A DNA stretch of 51,462 bases from an uncultured Bacteroidales bacterium (GCA_902763885.1 CACWTU010000016.1:1-51462), one strand, 5' to 3'. Counted from the first letter of the stretch, positions 1-8,237 are shown. Program-made: numbers and translations. The notes: a model not told the origin generated them from the letters alone.

Positions 1-1
1 G

Positions 2-1021
2 TATATGGTCACCTGGCCCGATGTGGGTACACTCAATACCGGCCTTGCTGTGACGGATAACGTGAGTATTGATGAGAGGCAGTCTCTGCGCCTGTCAGGC
101 AAGTTGGCATGGCAGCAGCAGCGTCTCAACAATGAGGAGGGGTATAGCGGTCAGAAAGTATTCTTTCCACTCATGACCGACTCCTACCATCAGACCACCG
201 GCCGCATAGCCGCTAGCTATCAATTCTCAATTTTCAATTCTCCGCTCGACCCGAAGGGGCGCTTTCACAAAGCGAAGCGACTGAAAGAATTCTCAATTGG
301 AACAGGTTGGGGAAGTCGTGCACCCACAGTAACTGAGGCCTACGGCTATTACCTGAACAATACCTTTGACCAGTATGACTACATAGGCAACCCTCACCTC
401 AAGAACGAGTCCGCCTTTGAACTCAACACTAATTTTCAATTCTCAATTTTCAATTTTCAATTTGGAGTTGATGCCAACGTCTTCCTGTTCAAAGACTACA
501 TCATAGGCCGCCTGGACGACCGTCTCTCAGCCATGACCGTGGGTGCTGAGGGTGTCAAGGTTTACCGTAACCTGGATCATGCCACCATAGCCAATCTGTC
601 ACTTACTGCCGATTGGCAGCTCACTGATAGGCTTGTCTGGAGTGGCAGGGTTAGCTACAGCCTGGGACGTGATGATGAGGATAATCCGCTGCCTCTGATA
701 TCACCCGTGTCATGGCGTACGGAACTGGAGTACAGTTACCGCCATCTCCAGGCCAGAGTGGAGGTTAAGGGCAATGCAGACCAGACTGATTATGCACCCC
801 GATACGGTGAGACTAAGACTCCCGCCTGGACCATAGTAAACCTCTCTGCATCCTATCAGTTTTCAATTCATAATTCTCAATTTTCAATTTTCAATTCTCA
901 ATTTTCAATTCGAGCCGGTGTAGAGAATCTGTTTGACAAGAAATACTCATCATACTCTGATTGGAACAATATCCCCCAAAAGGGTCGTAATATTTACTTA
1001 AATTTGTCATTTGAACTGTAA
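2..1021 (+). CDS. TonB-dependent receptor, C-terminal part (5' end outside window)
   Basis: This is the C-terminal part of an outer-membrane beta-barrel that imports a ligand using TonB energy. The reading frame is open to the window edge, so the signal peptide and plug domain are missing. Alternating hydrophobic strands run throughout. The tail has the usual TonB-receptor ending: 'GVENLFDKKY', then 'NIPQKGRN' and a short last strand ending in L. Three stretches of barrel sequence (near residues 74-80, 143-153 and 285-303) are encoded by TTYTCAA heptamer repeats and read as QFSIFN-like peptides. The substrate cannot be told from this fragment. The next gene, a carboxylate or amino-acid symporter, begins 10 bp downstream, so they may share a transcript. 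Confidence 0.88.
   Translation, partial: YMVTWPDVGTLNTGLAVTDNVSIDERQSLRLSGKLAWQQQRLNNEEGYSGQKVFFPLMTDSYHQTTGRIAASYQFSIFNSPLDPKGRFHKAKRLKEFSIGTGWGSRAPTVTEAYGYYLNNTFDQYDYIGNPHLKNESAFELNTNFQFSIFNFQFGVDANVFLFKDYIIGRLDDRLSAMTVGAEGVKVYRNLDHATIANLSLTADWQLTDRLVWSGRVSYSLGRDDEDNPLPLISPVSWRTELEYSYRHLQARVEVKGNADQTDYAPRYGETKTPAWTIVNLSASYQFSIHNSQFSIFNSQFSIRAGVENLFDKKYSSYSDWNNIPQKGRNIYLNLSFEL
224..237 (+). repeat. TTYTCAA heptamer repeat, copy 1 (2 units)
   Basis: Two tandem heptamers, TTCTCAA then TTTTCAA, lie in frame inside the TonB-receptor gene. They are followed by TTC and a GC-richer stretch (241-290) encoding an unusually charged loop. The same heptamer recurs at 433-460 and 860-908. Confidence 0.7.
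433..460 (+). repeat. TTYTCAA heptamer repeat, copy 2 (4 units)
   Basis: Four tandem units (TTTTCAA, TTCTCAA, TTTTCAA, TTTTCAA) lie inside the TonB-receptor gene and encode a QFSIFNFQF-like strand. A gain or loss of one 7-bp unit would shift the frame. Confidence 0.75.
860..908 (+). repeat. TTYTCAA heptamer repeat, copy 3 (7 units)
   Basis: Seven consecutive 7-bp units, one a variant (TTCATAA), lie in the coding region of the TonB receptor shortly before its conserved C-terminal strands. Three units make 21 bp, or seven residues, so the peptide repeats as a heptad. The length is suited to slipped-strand mispairing. Confidence 0.8.
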
Positions 1022-1031
1022 TAATACAGAT

Positions 1032-2234
1032 ATGAGAAGAACTTTGATTTGGATAGGAGCACTTGTGATTGGTGCCGTATTGGGGTTGTTTGGTATTGAA
1101 TGGCTGGACAACAGCATGGAGTATGTGGCTCTGGTATATACACGCTTGTTCCAATTGTTGGCCGTACCTACCATTGTGCTTGCCGTGATAACCACCTTTG
1201 CCACATTCGGATCCAACGGATCCGGAAAGATTTTCGGGCATACCATAACCTATACTTTGCTTACTACTGTTGCTGCCGCTGCAGTAGGAGCAATACTTTA
1301 TCTCCTTATTGCACCGGGTAATCTTCCTGCTTCTGTTATCAGTGACAGTTCTCAATTCTCCGCTCTTGATTCCCAATTATCATACTCTGACCATGTTGTC
1401 AGTATCATTCCGAACAACATCATCAGACCGTTTCTGGAGGGTAATGTGCTGTCACTGCTGCTGCTCTCTTTTGCCGTGGGTATAGGACTCTCCAAACTGC
1501 CTGATTCTGAGAACAAGGCCGTGGTTGTGAAAGGATTGCTGGGACTGCAGGATTTGCTGTTCCTGCTCATTCGCGGCCTTATCTGGACGCTGCCCCTTGG
1601 CATCGTGGCCTTCTCAGCGCAGCTTTCTGCACAGATATCGGCAGGGGTTATAGCCGATTCGATAGGCAAATACGTATTGGTGGTTCTTGGAGGCAACATT
1701 ATCCAATTCTTTGTAGTGCTGCCCCTGTTCCTGCTGGCGCGCGGTCTTAACCCCATTCATGTGCTGAGCCGCATGACTCCTGCGGTGCTTATGGCCCTCT
1801 TTACAAAGAGCAGTGCCGCTACTCTGCCCGTTACGATGGAATCGGCTGAGAACCGTCTGGGAGTGCGTAAGGAGGTGTCCCGTTTTGTGTTGCCCATCTG
1901 CACCACCATCAATATGAACGGTTGCGCGGCATTCATACTTGTAACGTCATTGTTTGTCATGCAGAACGGCGGTACACCGCTTACGCTTGGAACCATACTG
2001 CTGTGGATACTTATTTCAGTGGTATCGGCCGTAGGTAATGCGGGCGTTCCCATGGGCTGTTTCTTCCTCACGCTTTCGCTGATGTCAGGTATTGGCGCAC
2101 CGGTGGCCATCCTGGGTGTCATCCTTCCTATCTATACTGTAATTGATATGGTTGAGACGGCTGAGAATGTATGGTCAGACTCATGTGTGGCCTCTATGGT
2201 CAACCATGACGTTGCTGCACAGGAGAATAATTAG
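1032..2234 (+). CDS. Dicarboxylate/amino acid:cation symporter (DAACS family)
   Basis: This is a 400-residue inner-membrane transporter that takes up a dicarboxylate or acidic/neutral amino acid with Na+ or H+. The family is shown by the serine-rich re-entrant-loop motif 'KSSAATLP' (about residue 259), followed by 'TTINMNGCAAF', the counterpart of the family's NMDGTA segment, and by about eight hydrophobic segments. The ATG at 1032 gives the normal short N-terminus; an upstream TTG at 1011 would overlap the receptor gene and is less likely. A short stretch near 1345-1375 resembles the heptamer-linked sequence of the preceding gene. The substrate cannot be assigned from sequence alone. Confidence 0.9.
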   Translation: MRRTLIWIGALVIGAVLGLFGIEWLDNSMEYVALVYTRLFQLLAVPTIVLAVITTFATFGSNGSGKIFGHTITYTLLTTVAAAAVGAILYLLIAPGNLPASVISDSSQFSALDSQLSYSDHVVSIIPNNIIRPFLEGNVLSLLLLSFAVGIGLSKLPDSENKAVVVKGLLGLQDLLFLLIRGLIWTLPLGIVAFSAQLSAQISAGVIADSIGKYVLVVLGGNIIQFFVVLPLFLLARGLNPIHVLSRMTPAVLMALFTKSSAATLPVTMESAENRLGVRKEVSRFVLPICTTINMNGCAAFILVTSLFVMQNGGTPLTLGTILLWILISVVSAVGNAGVPMGCFFLTLSLMSGIGAPVAILGVILPIYTVIDMVETAENVWSDSCVASMVNHDVAAQENN

Positions 2235-2281
2235 CATTCACTTGCAAATAAGAGCCGGATGGAGTATTTTTGGGTTCTGAT

Positions 2282-3727
2282 ATGAATGTAGAACTCAGAG
2301 ATCTTTTCCGGCAGTATGCCGGGGCCGATGTAGAGTCTGCAACCCGTCTGACGGCTGCGGGCTCTAACCGTGTATATTACCGTCTGGGCTTATCGGACGG
2401 TAAAACCGTTGTAGGTGTGGAGGGTACCAATGCGGATGAGAACAGGGCGTTTCTGATCATAGGACGTCATTTGCGTGAGGCCGGCTTGCCGGTACCTGAG
2501 ATTCTGGCGGTGTCAGACAGCCGCATGTGCTATCTCCTGCAGGACCTTGGTGACAGCTCACTGTTCTCTCTTATGGAGAGTGCCCGTGAAAGCGGTGAGT
2601 ATGGTGCCGAGCAGATCGCCTTGCTTGAAAAGGTGATGCGTCTGCTGCCGGATCTCCAGTTCAAGGGTGGCGCAGGGCTGGATTACAGCGTCTGTTTTCC
2701 GTGTGAGTCATTTGACCGCCGCAGCATATTCTGGGATCTGAACTATTTCAAATACTCGTTCCTTAAGGCTACCGGACTTGAGTTCCATGAGGCCAGACTT
2801 GAGGATGATTTTGAGAGGTTTTCATCGGTCCTGCTTTCCGATGCCCCCTACGATACGTTCATGTACCGTGATTTCCAGGCACGTAATGTGATGGTATTGG
2901 ATGGTGAGCCTTGGTTTATAGATTTTCAGGGCGGCCGCCGCGGACCAGTGGAATATGATCTGGCATCGTTCCTTTGGCAGGCTCGTGCCGCATATCCGGC
3001 TTTATTGCGGAATCATCTGATTGATATCTATATTGAGTCATTGACCCGTTACCGTAAGGTTGACGTGGCATCGTTCCGCAAGGGGTTGATGCATTTTGTG
3101 CTGTTCCGCACTCTCCAGGTGCTTGGTGCATACGGATTCCGTGGGTATTTTGAACGAAAGCAGCATTTCATTGAGAGCATACCTGCCGCAATAAACAACC
3201 TTAAGGAGTTGCTTAATGCAGGTGTTGGAGCTAAAGAATACCCATATCTTGTTCAGGTCTTGAACGATATGGTGGACTTGCCGCAGTTTGCTCCGGCATC
3301 TGCTCCGGCTGACGGCAAACTTACAGTCCGTGTAATGAGTTTCAGTTACCGTAAGGGCGGAATACCTGAGGACCCCAGCGGCAACGGAGGCGGATTCGTG
3401 TTTGACTGCCGTGCCATGCATAACCCCGGCAAGTATGAGCAGTACAAGAAGATTACCGGGGCCGATGCTCCCGTGATAGAGTTCCTTGAATCTCAGGGTG
3501 AGGTACAGCGCTATCTGGAGCATGTCTATGGGTTGGTGGATCCGGCGGTTGACAAATACATTGAGCGCGGATTCCAGAACCTGATGGTTGCATTTGGCTG
3601 TACCGGTGGTCAGCATCGGTCATTATATTGCGCCAACCATCTGGCTGAGCACTTGAAAGAGAAGTACGCAGACAGGATTCATATAGTGCTTGAACATCGC
3701 GAACAGAAAGTACGTAAGGAGTTATGA
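2282..3727 (+). CDS. AmgK-like sugar kinase fused to a RapZ C-terminal domain
   Basis: This two-domain protein has 481 residues from the ATG at 2282. Residues 1-310 form an aminoglycoside-phosphotransferase fold: 'YLLQDLGDSSLF', then a catalytic-loop equivalent 'YRDFQARNVMV' and metal-binding 'FIDFQGGRRGP'. Such kinases next to MurU-type genes phosphorylate the anomeric position of MurNAc or GlcNAc in cell-wall recycling (AmgK). Residues about 345-481 match the RapZ/YvcJ C-terminal domain: 'SYRKGGIP', 'FDCRAMHNPG', 'GCTGGQHRS' and 'HRE'. In E. coli RapZ this part binds small RNA and senses glucosamine-6-phosphate. The RapZ N-terminal P-loop kinase is absent; the APH domain takes its place. 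The gene overlaps the next by ATGA. Confidence 0.85.
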   Translation: MNVELRDLFRQYAGADVESATRLTAAGSNRVYYRLGLSDGKTVVGVEGTNADENRAFLIIGRHLREAGLPVPEILAVSDSRMCYLLQDLGDSSLFSLMESARESGEYGAEQIALLEKVMRLLPDLQFKGGAGLDYSVCFPCESFDRRSIFWDLNYFKYSFLKATGLEFHEARLEDDFERFSSVLLSDAPYDTFMYRDFQARNVMVLDGEPWFIDFQGGRRGPVEYDLASFLWQARAAYPALLRNHLIDIYIESLTRYRKVDVASFRKGLMHFVLFRTLQVLGAYGFRGYFERKQHFIESIPAAINNLKELLNAGVGAKEYPYLVQVLNDMVDLPQFAPASAPADGKLTVRVMSFSYRKGGIPEDPSGNGGGFVFDCRAMHNPGKYEQYKKITGADAPVIEFLESQGEVQRYLEHVYGLVDPAVDKYIERGFQNLMVAFGCTGGQHRSLYCANHLAEHLKEKYADRIHIVLEHREQKVRKEL

Positions 3728-4470
3728 ATGCTCTTATTCTTGCCGCAGGGCTGGGCACACGCCTGGGTGAGCTTACATCAGACCGCCCCAAGGCACTGGT
3801 TGAAGTGGCCGGACGTACAATGCTTGAGCATCAACTTAAGCATTTGCATGCTGCCGGTTTTGATCATTTTGTAATCAACATACACCATTTTGCTGCTTCC
3901 GTGAGGGAGTATCTTGAGGCTCACGGCAATTTCGGGCTTGACATACGCCTGTCTGATGAGAGCGGTCTGCTGCTGGATACAGGTGGTGGCATCCGCAAGG
4001 CAATGCGTCTGTTTGATGATGACCAGCCTGTTCTAGTCCATAACGTTGACATCTTTTCATGCGTTGATTTGAAGGCTCTTTACTGCGGTCACATCAAGAG
4101 TGGGGCAGACTCTACCCTGTTGGTGGCTCAGCGCTCAACATCCCGTTACCTCTATTTTGATTCTGAGGGCTTGCTTCGCGGCTGGAGCAATGAGAAAACC
4201 GGCCAAGTGCGCTCCCCGTATCCGGGGTTTGACAAATCCCAGTTTACACCTTGCGCATTCCAAGGCATCCATGTGGTGTCACGTTCTTTGTTGCCGTTGC
4301 TTGACGCCATACCTGAACAAAAGTTCTCAATAACTGATTTCTATGTTGACAACGCCGCTCGTTTGAGACTGCGTTCGGTTTTATCGGACCCAAAGGATTG
4401 GGTGGATGCAGGAAAACCCGAGACCCTTGCAGCTGCGGCAGCGGTAACCCGTTTGTGGAAAGATGAGTAA
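3724..4470 (+). CDS. murU: MurU-like sugar-1-phosphate nucleotidyltransferase
   Basis: This 248-residue cytoplasmic enzyme has the NTP_transferase fold. The N-terminal 'LAAGLGTRLGELTSDRPKALVEV' region holds the GxGTR nucleotide loop and the PKAL lysine; 'LLDTGGGIRKA' and 'HNVDIFS' (metal-binding Asp) follow. MurU converts MurNAc-1-phosphate and UTP to UDP-MurNAc, bypassing de novo synthesis. The start codon overlaps the kinase stop (ATGA), so the two are translationally coupled, as expected if the kinase supplies its sugar-1-phosphate. Other sugar-1-phosphates such as mannose-1-phosphate are possible, so the symbol is tentative. Confidence 0.82.
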   Translation: MNALILAAGLGTRLGELTSDRPKALVEVAGRTMLEHQLKHLHAAGFDHFVINIHHFAASVREYLEAHGNFGLDIRLSDESGLLLDTGGGIRKAMRLFDDDQPVLVHNVDIFSCVDLKALYCGHIKSGADSTLLVAQRSTSRYLYFDSEGLLRGWSNEKTGQVRSPYPGFDKSQFTPCAFQGIHVVSRSLLPLLDAIPEQKFSITDFYVDNAARLRLRSVLSDPKDWVDAGKPETLAAAAAVTRLWKDE

Positions 4471-5170
4471 CATACTTAAAGAGCAGATAACTGCACATGC
4501 TGACCCGTCACAGGTTGAGGGCCTGATGCGTTTCTTCAAGACAGGCCCCGGCCAGTATGGTGAGGGTGATAAGTTCCTTGGCATCAAAGTGCCGGTAACG
4601 CGCTCCGTCGTTAAGGAGTGCTGGAAAGACGTGGGCTTTACTGAACTTGAGGAGTGCATAATGAGTGAGTATCATGAGATACGCTTGTCAGCGCTTTTGG
4701 CATTGGTGCAGATATTCGGTCATGCCAAGAAGAACCCGGCATTGCAGAAACAGTGCATAGACTTTTATCTGTCGCACACCGATTGCATAAACAACTGGGA
4801 TCTGGTTGACCTGTCATGCTATGAGCTTATAGGCACATGGCTGCTTGACAAGGACCGCACCCTGCTCTATGACCTGGCCCGCAACGGCCGCAACATCTGG
4901 GAGCAGCGCATAGGAATGGTCAGCACCATGCAGTTCATCCGCCACGGCCAGACTGCCGATACCTACGCCATAGCCGATATCCTGCTCAATCATAAGCATG
5001 ACCTCATCCAGAAAGCCGTAGGCTGGCTGCTCCGTGAAGCCGGCAAGCGCAATCCCGATGCCTTGCGTCAGTGGCTTGAGCCCCGCGCTCACACCATGCC
5101 TCGCACCGCCCTCCGTTACGCCATCGAGAAATTCCCCGACTCCGAGCGCCGTGCCTGGCTCTCAAAGTGA
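4463..5170 (+). CDS. DNA alkylation repair protein (AlkD-like)
   Basis: This 235-residue all-helical protein is built of HEAT-like repeats and matches the AlkD/AlkC DNA glycosylase family, which excises N3- and N7-alkylated purines. Typical segments are 'GIKVPVTRSVVKE' near the N-terminus, 'INNWDLVDLSCYELIGTWL' in the middle and 'LIQKAVGWLLREAGKRNPD' near the C-terminus. The start overlaps the end of the murU-like gene by 8 bp. The stop codon TGA (5168-5170) is the first triplet of a long palindromic element, so the original gene end may have been replaced by that element. Confidence 0.9.
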   Translation: MSNILKEQITAHADPSQVEGLMRFFKTGPGQYGEGDKFLGIKVPVTRSVVKECWKDVGFTELEECIMSEYHEIRLSALLALVQIFGHAKKNPALQKQCIDFYLSHTDCINNWDLVDLSCYELIGTWLLDKDRTLLYDLARNGRNIWEQRIGMVSTMQFIRHGQTADTYAIADILLNHKHDLIQKAVGWLLREAGKRNPDALRQWLEPRAHTMPRTALRYAIEKFPDSERRAWLSK

Positions 5171-5231
5171 CCCATTAGGGACAGTCCCCTTTGGGTCACA
5201 TGTCCCAAAGGGGACTGTCCCTAATGGGTCA
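5168..5231. repeat. REP-like perfect palindrome, 28-bp arms, 8-nt loop
   Basis: Arms at 5168-5195 and 5204-5231 are perfectly complementary. The element opens with the stop codon of the upstream alkylation-repair gene and is followed by a T-run (5232-5237). It lies between convergent genes, so it could end transcription from both sides. The outer 14 bp, ending in TCCCTAATGGGTCA, recur at 44345-44358. I place it with REP/RAYT-type palindromes from memory of similar elements; no RAYT transposase gene is in the window. Confidence 0.85.
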
Positions 5232-5257
5232 TTTTTTCCACTATTGTAAAGAACAGG

Positions 5258-7153
5258 TTATGTTGGTTGAGTATTTGAAAGCCATGTAACTTCTTCAACT
5301 CCTTCAATAGCCGAGATACTTGTTGTGACTTCTTTCAGTTCATAGGCAGAATGTACTGAGAATGATATACTACACTTTACTATGTTGTCAATTGTTTCGG
5401 TGTTGAGACGGTTTATTGATAGTTTATGATTGTCAACAATGCAGTTGAGTATCTCTTTGAGCAGATGATAACGGTCAATGCCGGTGATATCAATCCTGAC
5501 AGGATAGAGTATATCGGCTGATGCCTTGAAATCATCGATTGCTACAATGGAGTATCCTTTTTCTGAAGCGGTGCGGATAGCTTCCGGGCAATTGCGGCTG
5601 TGTATTGTGATTTTGCCGTCCGCATCCTTGAAACCGATAATCTCACTTTCCGGCATAGGATTACAGTGTGGACAAAGCTCGTATTGCGGTTTTGGCTGCT
5701 TGCTTAGATAGCTGTTAATGTTCTTTTTAGCCTTGTATGATACTACAGCCTGAAGCCAATCGGCAGCGGGGTGAATACCATTGTCGGTACCTATTTCAAC
5801 GCAGTCGCCGCGTTTGAGTTGAGTCTTGACTGATGCCAGACGACCGTTTATGCGGGCGAACTTGGCGTGGTCACCAATCTCAGAATGCACGGCGTAAGCA
5901 AAATCAAGCGCTGTAGCACCTTTAGGTAGTGTTATGGGTTCATTCTTGGGAGTGTAGGCTACCACATCCTCGTTGAAAAGTGAATAGCGTATGCCAAGCA
6001 TCATATCATCAGGATCCTTGGCCAGCTCATTCAGAACATCGGTCAGACGCTTGAGCCACTCCTCCTTGCTGTCCAGGACACAGCCATAGTAAGACTGCTC
6101 ACGCATGTTCTCAGAGCTGATATGGAACTCCTCAATGCCGCCGTAGGGATTCAGAAAACGGACATGGAGAGATTTGTATCCATTGGCCTTGGGCTGAGCC
6201 ATGAAGTTTGTAAAACTGCCGTTCTGTTCATGATACTTGGCTGCCAGCAGAGTGTAAATCTTCATGGCAGCTTCCTCTTCAGTTAACGGGCCACAGTTAG
6301 AATCAAAATAGATGTCCGATGGGTCGTAGACTGCACGGATATAGTGTTTGAACGGAACGTGATAGAAATCACACCCCAACTCCTGCATCTCGCGCCAGAT
6401 GGAGTAGGGCTTGCGGTAACGGATGTCCCAGCCAATGGAATCACCAAGTTCACGGCCTACTGTATGTAGTGCATCATACATGAATGATTCTGTTGCTGTT
6501 TTGGTGCGCGCCATGTCTTCATCAATAGCCTTCTGGATGTAAGAATACTCATTTGGGTTAAGGAACCTGAATGCCAGATTCTCCAACTCAGACTTGACCT
6601 TGTAAAGACCTAGCCTGCCAGCCAATGGAGCAAAGAAGAATTGAGTCTCAGATGCAATCTTCCACTGCTTTCGTGGAGGCAGTCCATCAAGGGTCCGCAT
6701 GTTGTGCAAACGATCTGATATCTTAAGTACCAACACACGTACATCGCCGTTTACTGAGGCTAGAATGTGCTGGAAATTATCCACCTGCTCCTTGTTGGGC
6801 TTGGTAACCGCATCAACCAGAAAAGCCACATCGGCCCCGAATTGAGAGCGTATCTGTTCAATAGTGACATCGGTGTCCTCAACAACATCGTGAAGTAGGG
6901 CAGCAGCAATAACGGCAGCATCAGTCTGACGCATTTCCTTGATGACTATGAGCGCCACAGCCAGCGGGTGCAGTATGTATGGAATGCCACTGTCCCTGGT
7001 CTGAAGCGCATGAGCATCACGGGCCATGATAATGGCCTTATGTATAAGTTCTCTCTCAGCCTTTCTGAGTCTTGCGGGGAGGTACATCTTCAATTCCTCT
7101 ACCGCATTGTTAATCATTTCATCGTGTGTCATAGCAGTTCTTTCTTTAAACAT
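5258..7153 (-). CDS. SpoT-like (p)ppGpp hydrolase with a degenerate synthetase domain
   Basis: This long RelA/SpoT homologue has 631 residues against a usual 700-740. The HD hydrolase domain appears intact: 'YILHPLAVAL', 'LLHDVVEDTD' and 'DRLHNMRTL'. The synthetase region keeps 'MAQPKANGYKSLH', but the usual 'YDLxAxR' segment reads 'PFKHYIRAVY', losing the metal-binding Asp, and the usual ExQIRT reads EFHISS. A TGS domain ('YTPKNEPITLPKGATALDFAY'), a Cys-His segment with 'ELCPHCNP' and a C-terminal ACT domain follow. I infer a hydrolase-dominant enzyme, with another Rel elsewhere making the alarmone. An internal ATG at 7132 is an equally plausible start. Confidence 0.88.
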   Translation of the reverse strand: MFKERTAMTHDEMINNAVEELKMYLPARLRKAERELIHKAIIMARDAHALQTRDSGIPYILHPLAVALIVIKEMRQTDAAVIAAALLHDVVEDTDVTIEQIRSQFGADVAFLVDAVTKPNKEQVDNFQHILASVNGDVRVLVLKISDRLHNMRTLDGLPPRKQWKIASETQFFFAPLAGRLGLYKVKSELENLAFRFLNPNEYSYIQKAIDEDMARTKTATESFMYDALHTVGRELGDSIGWDIRYRKPYSIWREMQELGCDFYHVPFKHYIRAVYDPSDIYFDSNCGPLTEEEAAMKIYTLLAAKYHEQNGSFTNFMAQPKANGYKSLHVRFLNPYGGIEEFHISSENMREQSYYGCVLDSKEEWLKRLTDVLNELAKDPDDMMLGIRYSLFNEDVVAYTPKNEPITLPKGATALDFAYAVHSEIGDHAKFARINGRLASVKTQLKRGDCVEIGTDNGIHPAADWLQAVVSYKAKKNINSYLSKQPKPQYELCPHCNPMPESEIIGFKDADGKITIHSRNCPEAIRTASEKGYSIVAIDDFKASADILYPVRIDITGIDRYHLLKEILNCIVDNHKLSINRLNTETIDNIVKCSISFSVHSAYELKEVTTSISAIEGVEEVTWLSNTQPT

Positions 7154-7234
7154 TTCACTAAATCTGAAACAGCTAAAAGAGAATGGGGCTAAAGTCTGGC
7201 TAAATAAAGCTATGTGACTTTAGCCCCCAAACAG

Positions 7235-7372
7235 TCAAGACTTTCTGTTCCGTCTCTTTTCCTCGATCTTTTTTTCAACCTCTTTTGAGAGGTATTTGCA
7301 GCCAAGAACGATGAGCGCATACATGGATCCGGATATTATCATAGCGCTAATGGTTAAAGTAATCGGACTCAC
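7235..7372 (-). CDS. Small single-pass membrane protein, 45 aa (GTG start)
   Basis: This short frame begins at GTG 7372 and ends at TGA 7235. It encodes about 20 hydrophobic residues ('TLTISAMIISGSMYALIVLG') followed by a highly charged tail, 'SKEVEKKIEEKRRNRKS'. That layout, one membrane helix and a basic cytoplasmic tail, is typical of real small membrane proteins. It lies upstream of the SpoT-like gene on the same strand and could be in its transcript. I do not recognise a family. The non-ATG start and small size limit confidence. Confidence 0.5.
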   Translation of the reverse strand: MSPITLTISAMIISGSMYALIVLGCKYLSKEVEKKIEEKRRNRKS

Positions 7373-7426
7373 TTTGTTTAATCAATCAACTGATATAAGG
7401 GGAATCCGTTGCCTTATGTCTGTTTT

Positions 7427-7552
7427 TTACACATGGGGCGCGGTGGCATTCCAATTTTCATAGCTTGTAAATACCGGCATCACCTTGTGGCTCTCTCCAT
7501 TACGCAAGTAGTAAAGCTTAATCTGGAGTTCTAATAATCTTTCGGTTTTCAT
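7427..7552 (-). CDS. Small protein, 41 aa, unknown
   Basis: An ATG at 7552 opens a 41-codon frame, 'MKTERLLELQIKLYYLRNGE' and onward, ending at TAA 7427. It has no membrane segment or signal. It precedes the 45-aa membrane peptide on the same strand, 54 bp away. The sequence just before the ATG (acgat) resembles that before the small peptide gene at 26970. No family is recognised; it could be a chance frame. Confidence 0.3.
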   Translation of the reverse strand: MKTERLLELQIKLYYLRNGESHKVMPVFTSYENWNATAPHV

Positions 7553-7739
7553 ATCGTATGGTTTTTAGTTAATCATTTACACTAGTAAAGAGGGATGGAA
7601 TTTGGAATTATATCATCAGTTGGGATGTTCGCCTAGTTCTTTAACGAATTTTATGAATGGCAATATTGTGGTTACAATAGATGAGTAGAGGTCAGCTAAC
7701 TGTTTTCTTGGTGTTAGAGGTTTTTCCTAAAAGTAAAAA

Positions 7740-7904
7740 ATGTCAAATAGACCATATGTTGCAGAAGTGGAAAAAGTTTTAAGAAGAATGTATTATACTG
7801 GTGCTTCGATTCTTAAAATGCCGGGAAAAAAATCAAAAGTTACTTCGAATCCTAATGGCTCCTGCTTTGCATTTATAATAGAAAATTCTATTGGATACAT
7901 ATAG
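7740..7904 (+). CDS. Short ORF, 54 aa, possible gene remnant
   Basis: The ATG at 7740 opens 'MSNRPYVAEVEKVLRRMYYT' and stops at TAG 7904. Its opening looks protein-like rather than random, yet no family is recognised. It is in the same frame as the 8016-8207 frame, with several stops between, which fits a decayed gene but does not show it. Confidence 0.25.
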   Translation: MSNRPYVAEVEKVLRRMYYTGASILKMPGKKSKVTSNPNGSCFAFIIENSIGYI

Positions 7905-8015
7905 GATAGATAATGGATTTTATTTCTATCATTACTACTGATGCGTTATGTCTTTAAAATATAGTTGGCTCTCTGACATTTTGATTTTGAATGAGTGGTT
8001 GTGGTTTTATAGGAA

Positions 8016-8207
8016 TTGGTTCGTACAGTTGAAATCTCTCACACGGTAATCTCCTTTGTACTTGTCAACAAGCCTAAGGAAAATCTGCCTGGGAATGAAA
8101 CTTGTTACTTGGGTGAACACATAATTGCCTTCATTCATAATCAGTGGGATAAAGCCCACGAAATTACGAACTCATTTCAAATCGAAGTTATCAAAGAACG
8201 CGCTTAA
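8016..8207 (+). pseudogene. 63-codon frame without ATG, possible decayed gene end
   Basis: This frame has only a TTG start directly after a TAG. It encodes a protein-like stretch including 'CYLGEHIIAFIHNQWDKAHE' and ends 'QIEVIKERA'. A perfect hairpin follows 30 bp later. It may be the C-terminal remnant of a lost gene. No family is recognised. Confidence 0.25.
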
Positions 8208-8237
8208 TATGTATTATTATTAATTAGTTACAAGCGT

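Noticed and set aside
891-1376. 161-codon minus-strand frame over the receptor end and transporter start
   Set aside because: Low-complexity Ser/Asn/Cys content and overlap with two well-supported genes on the other strand.
3038-3616. 192-codon minus-strand frame inside the kinase-RapZ gene
   Set aside because: Antisense shadow of a gene with clear domains; no family pattern of its own.
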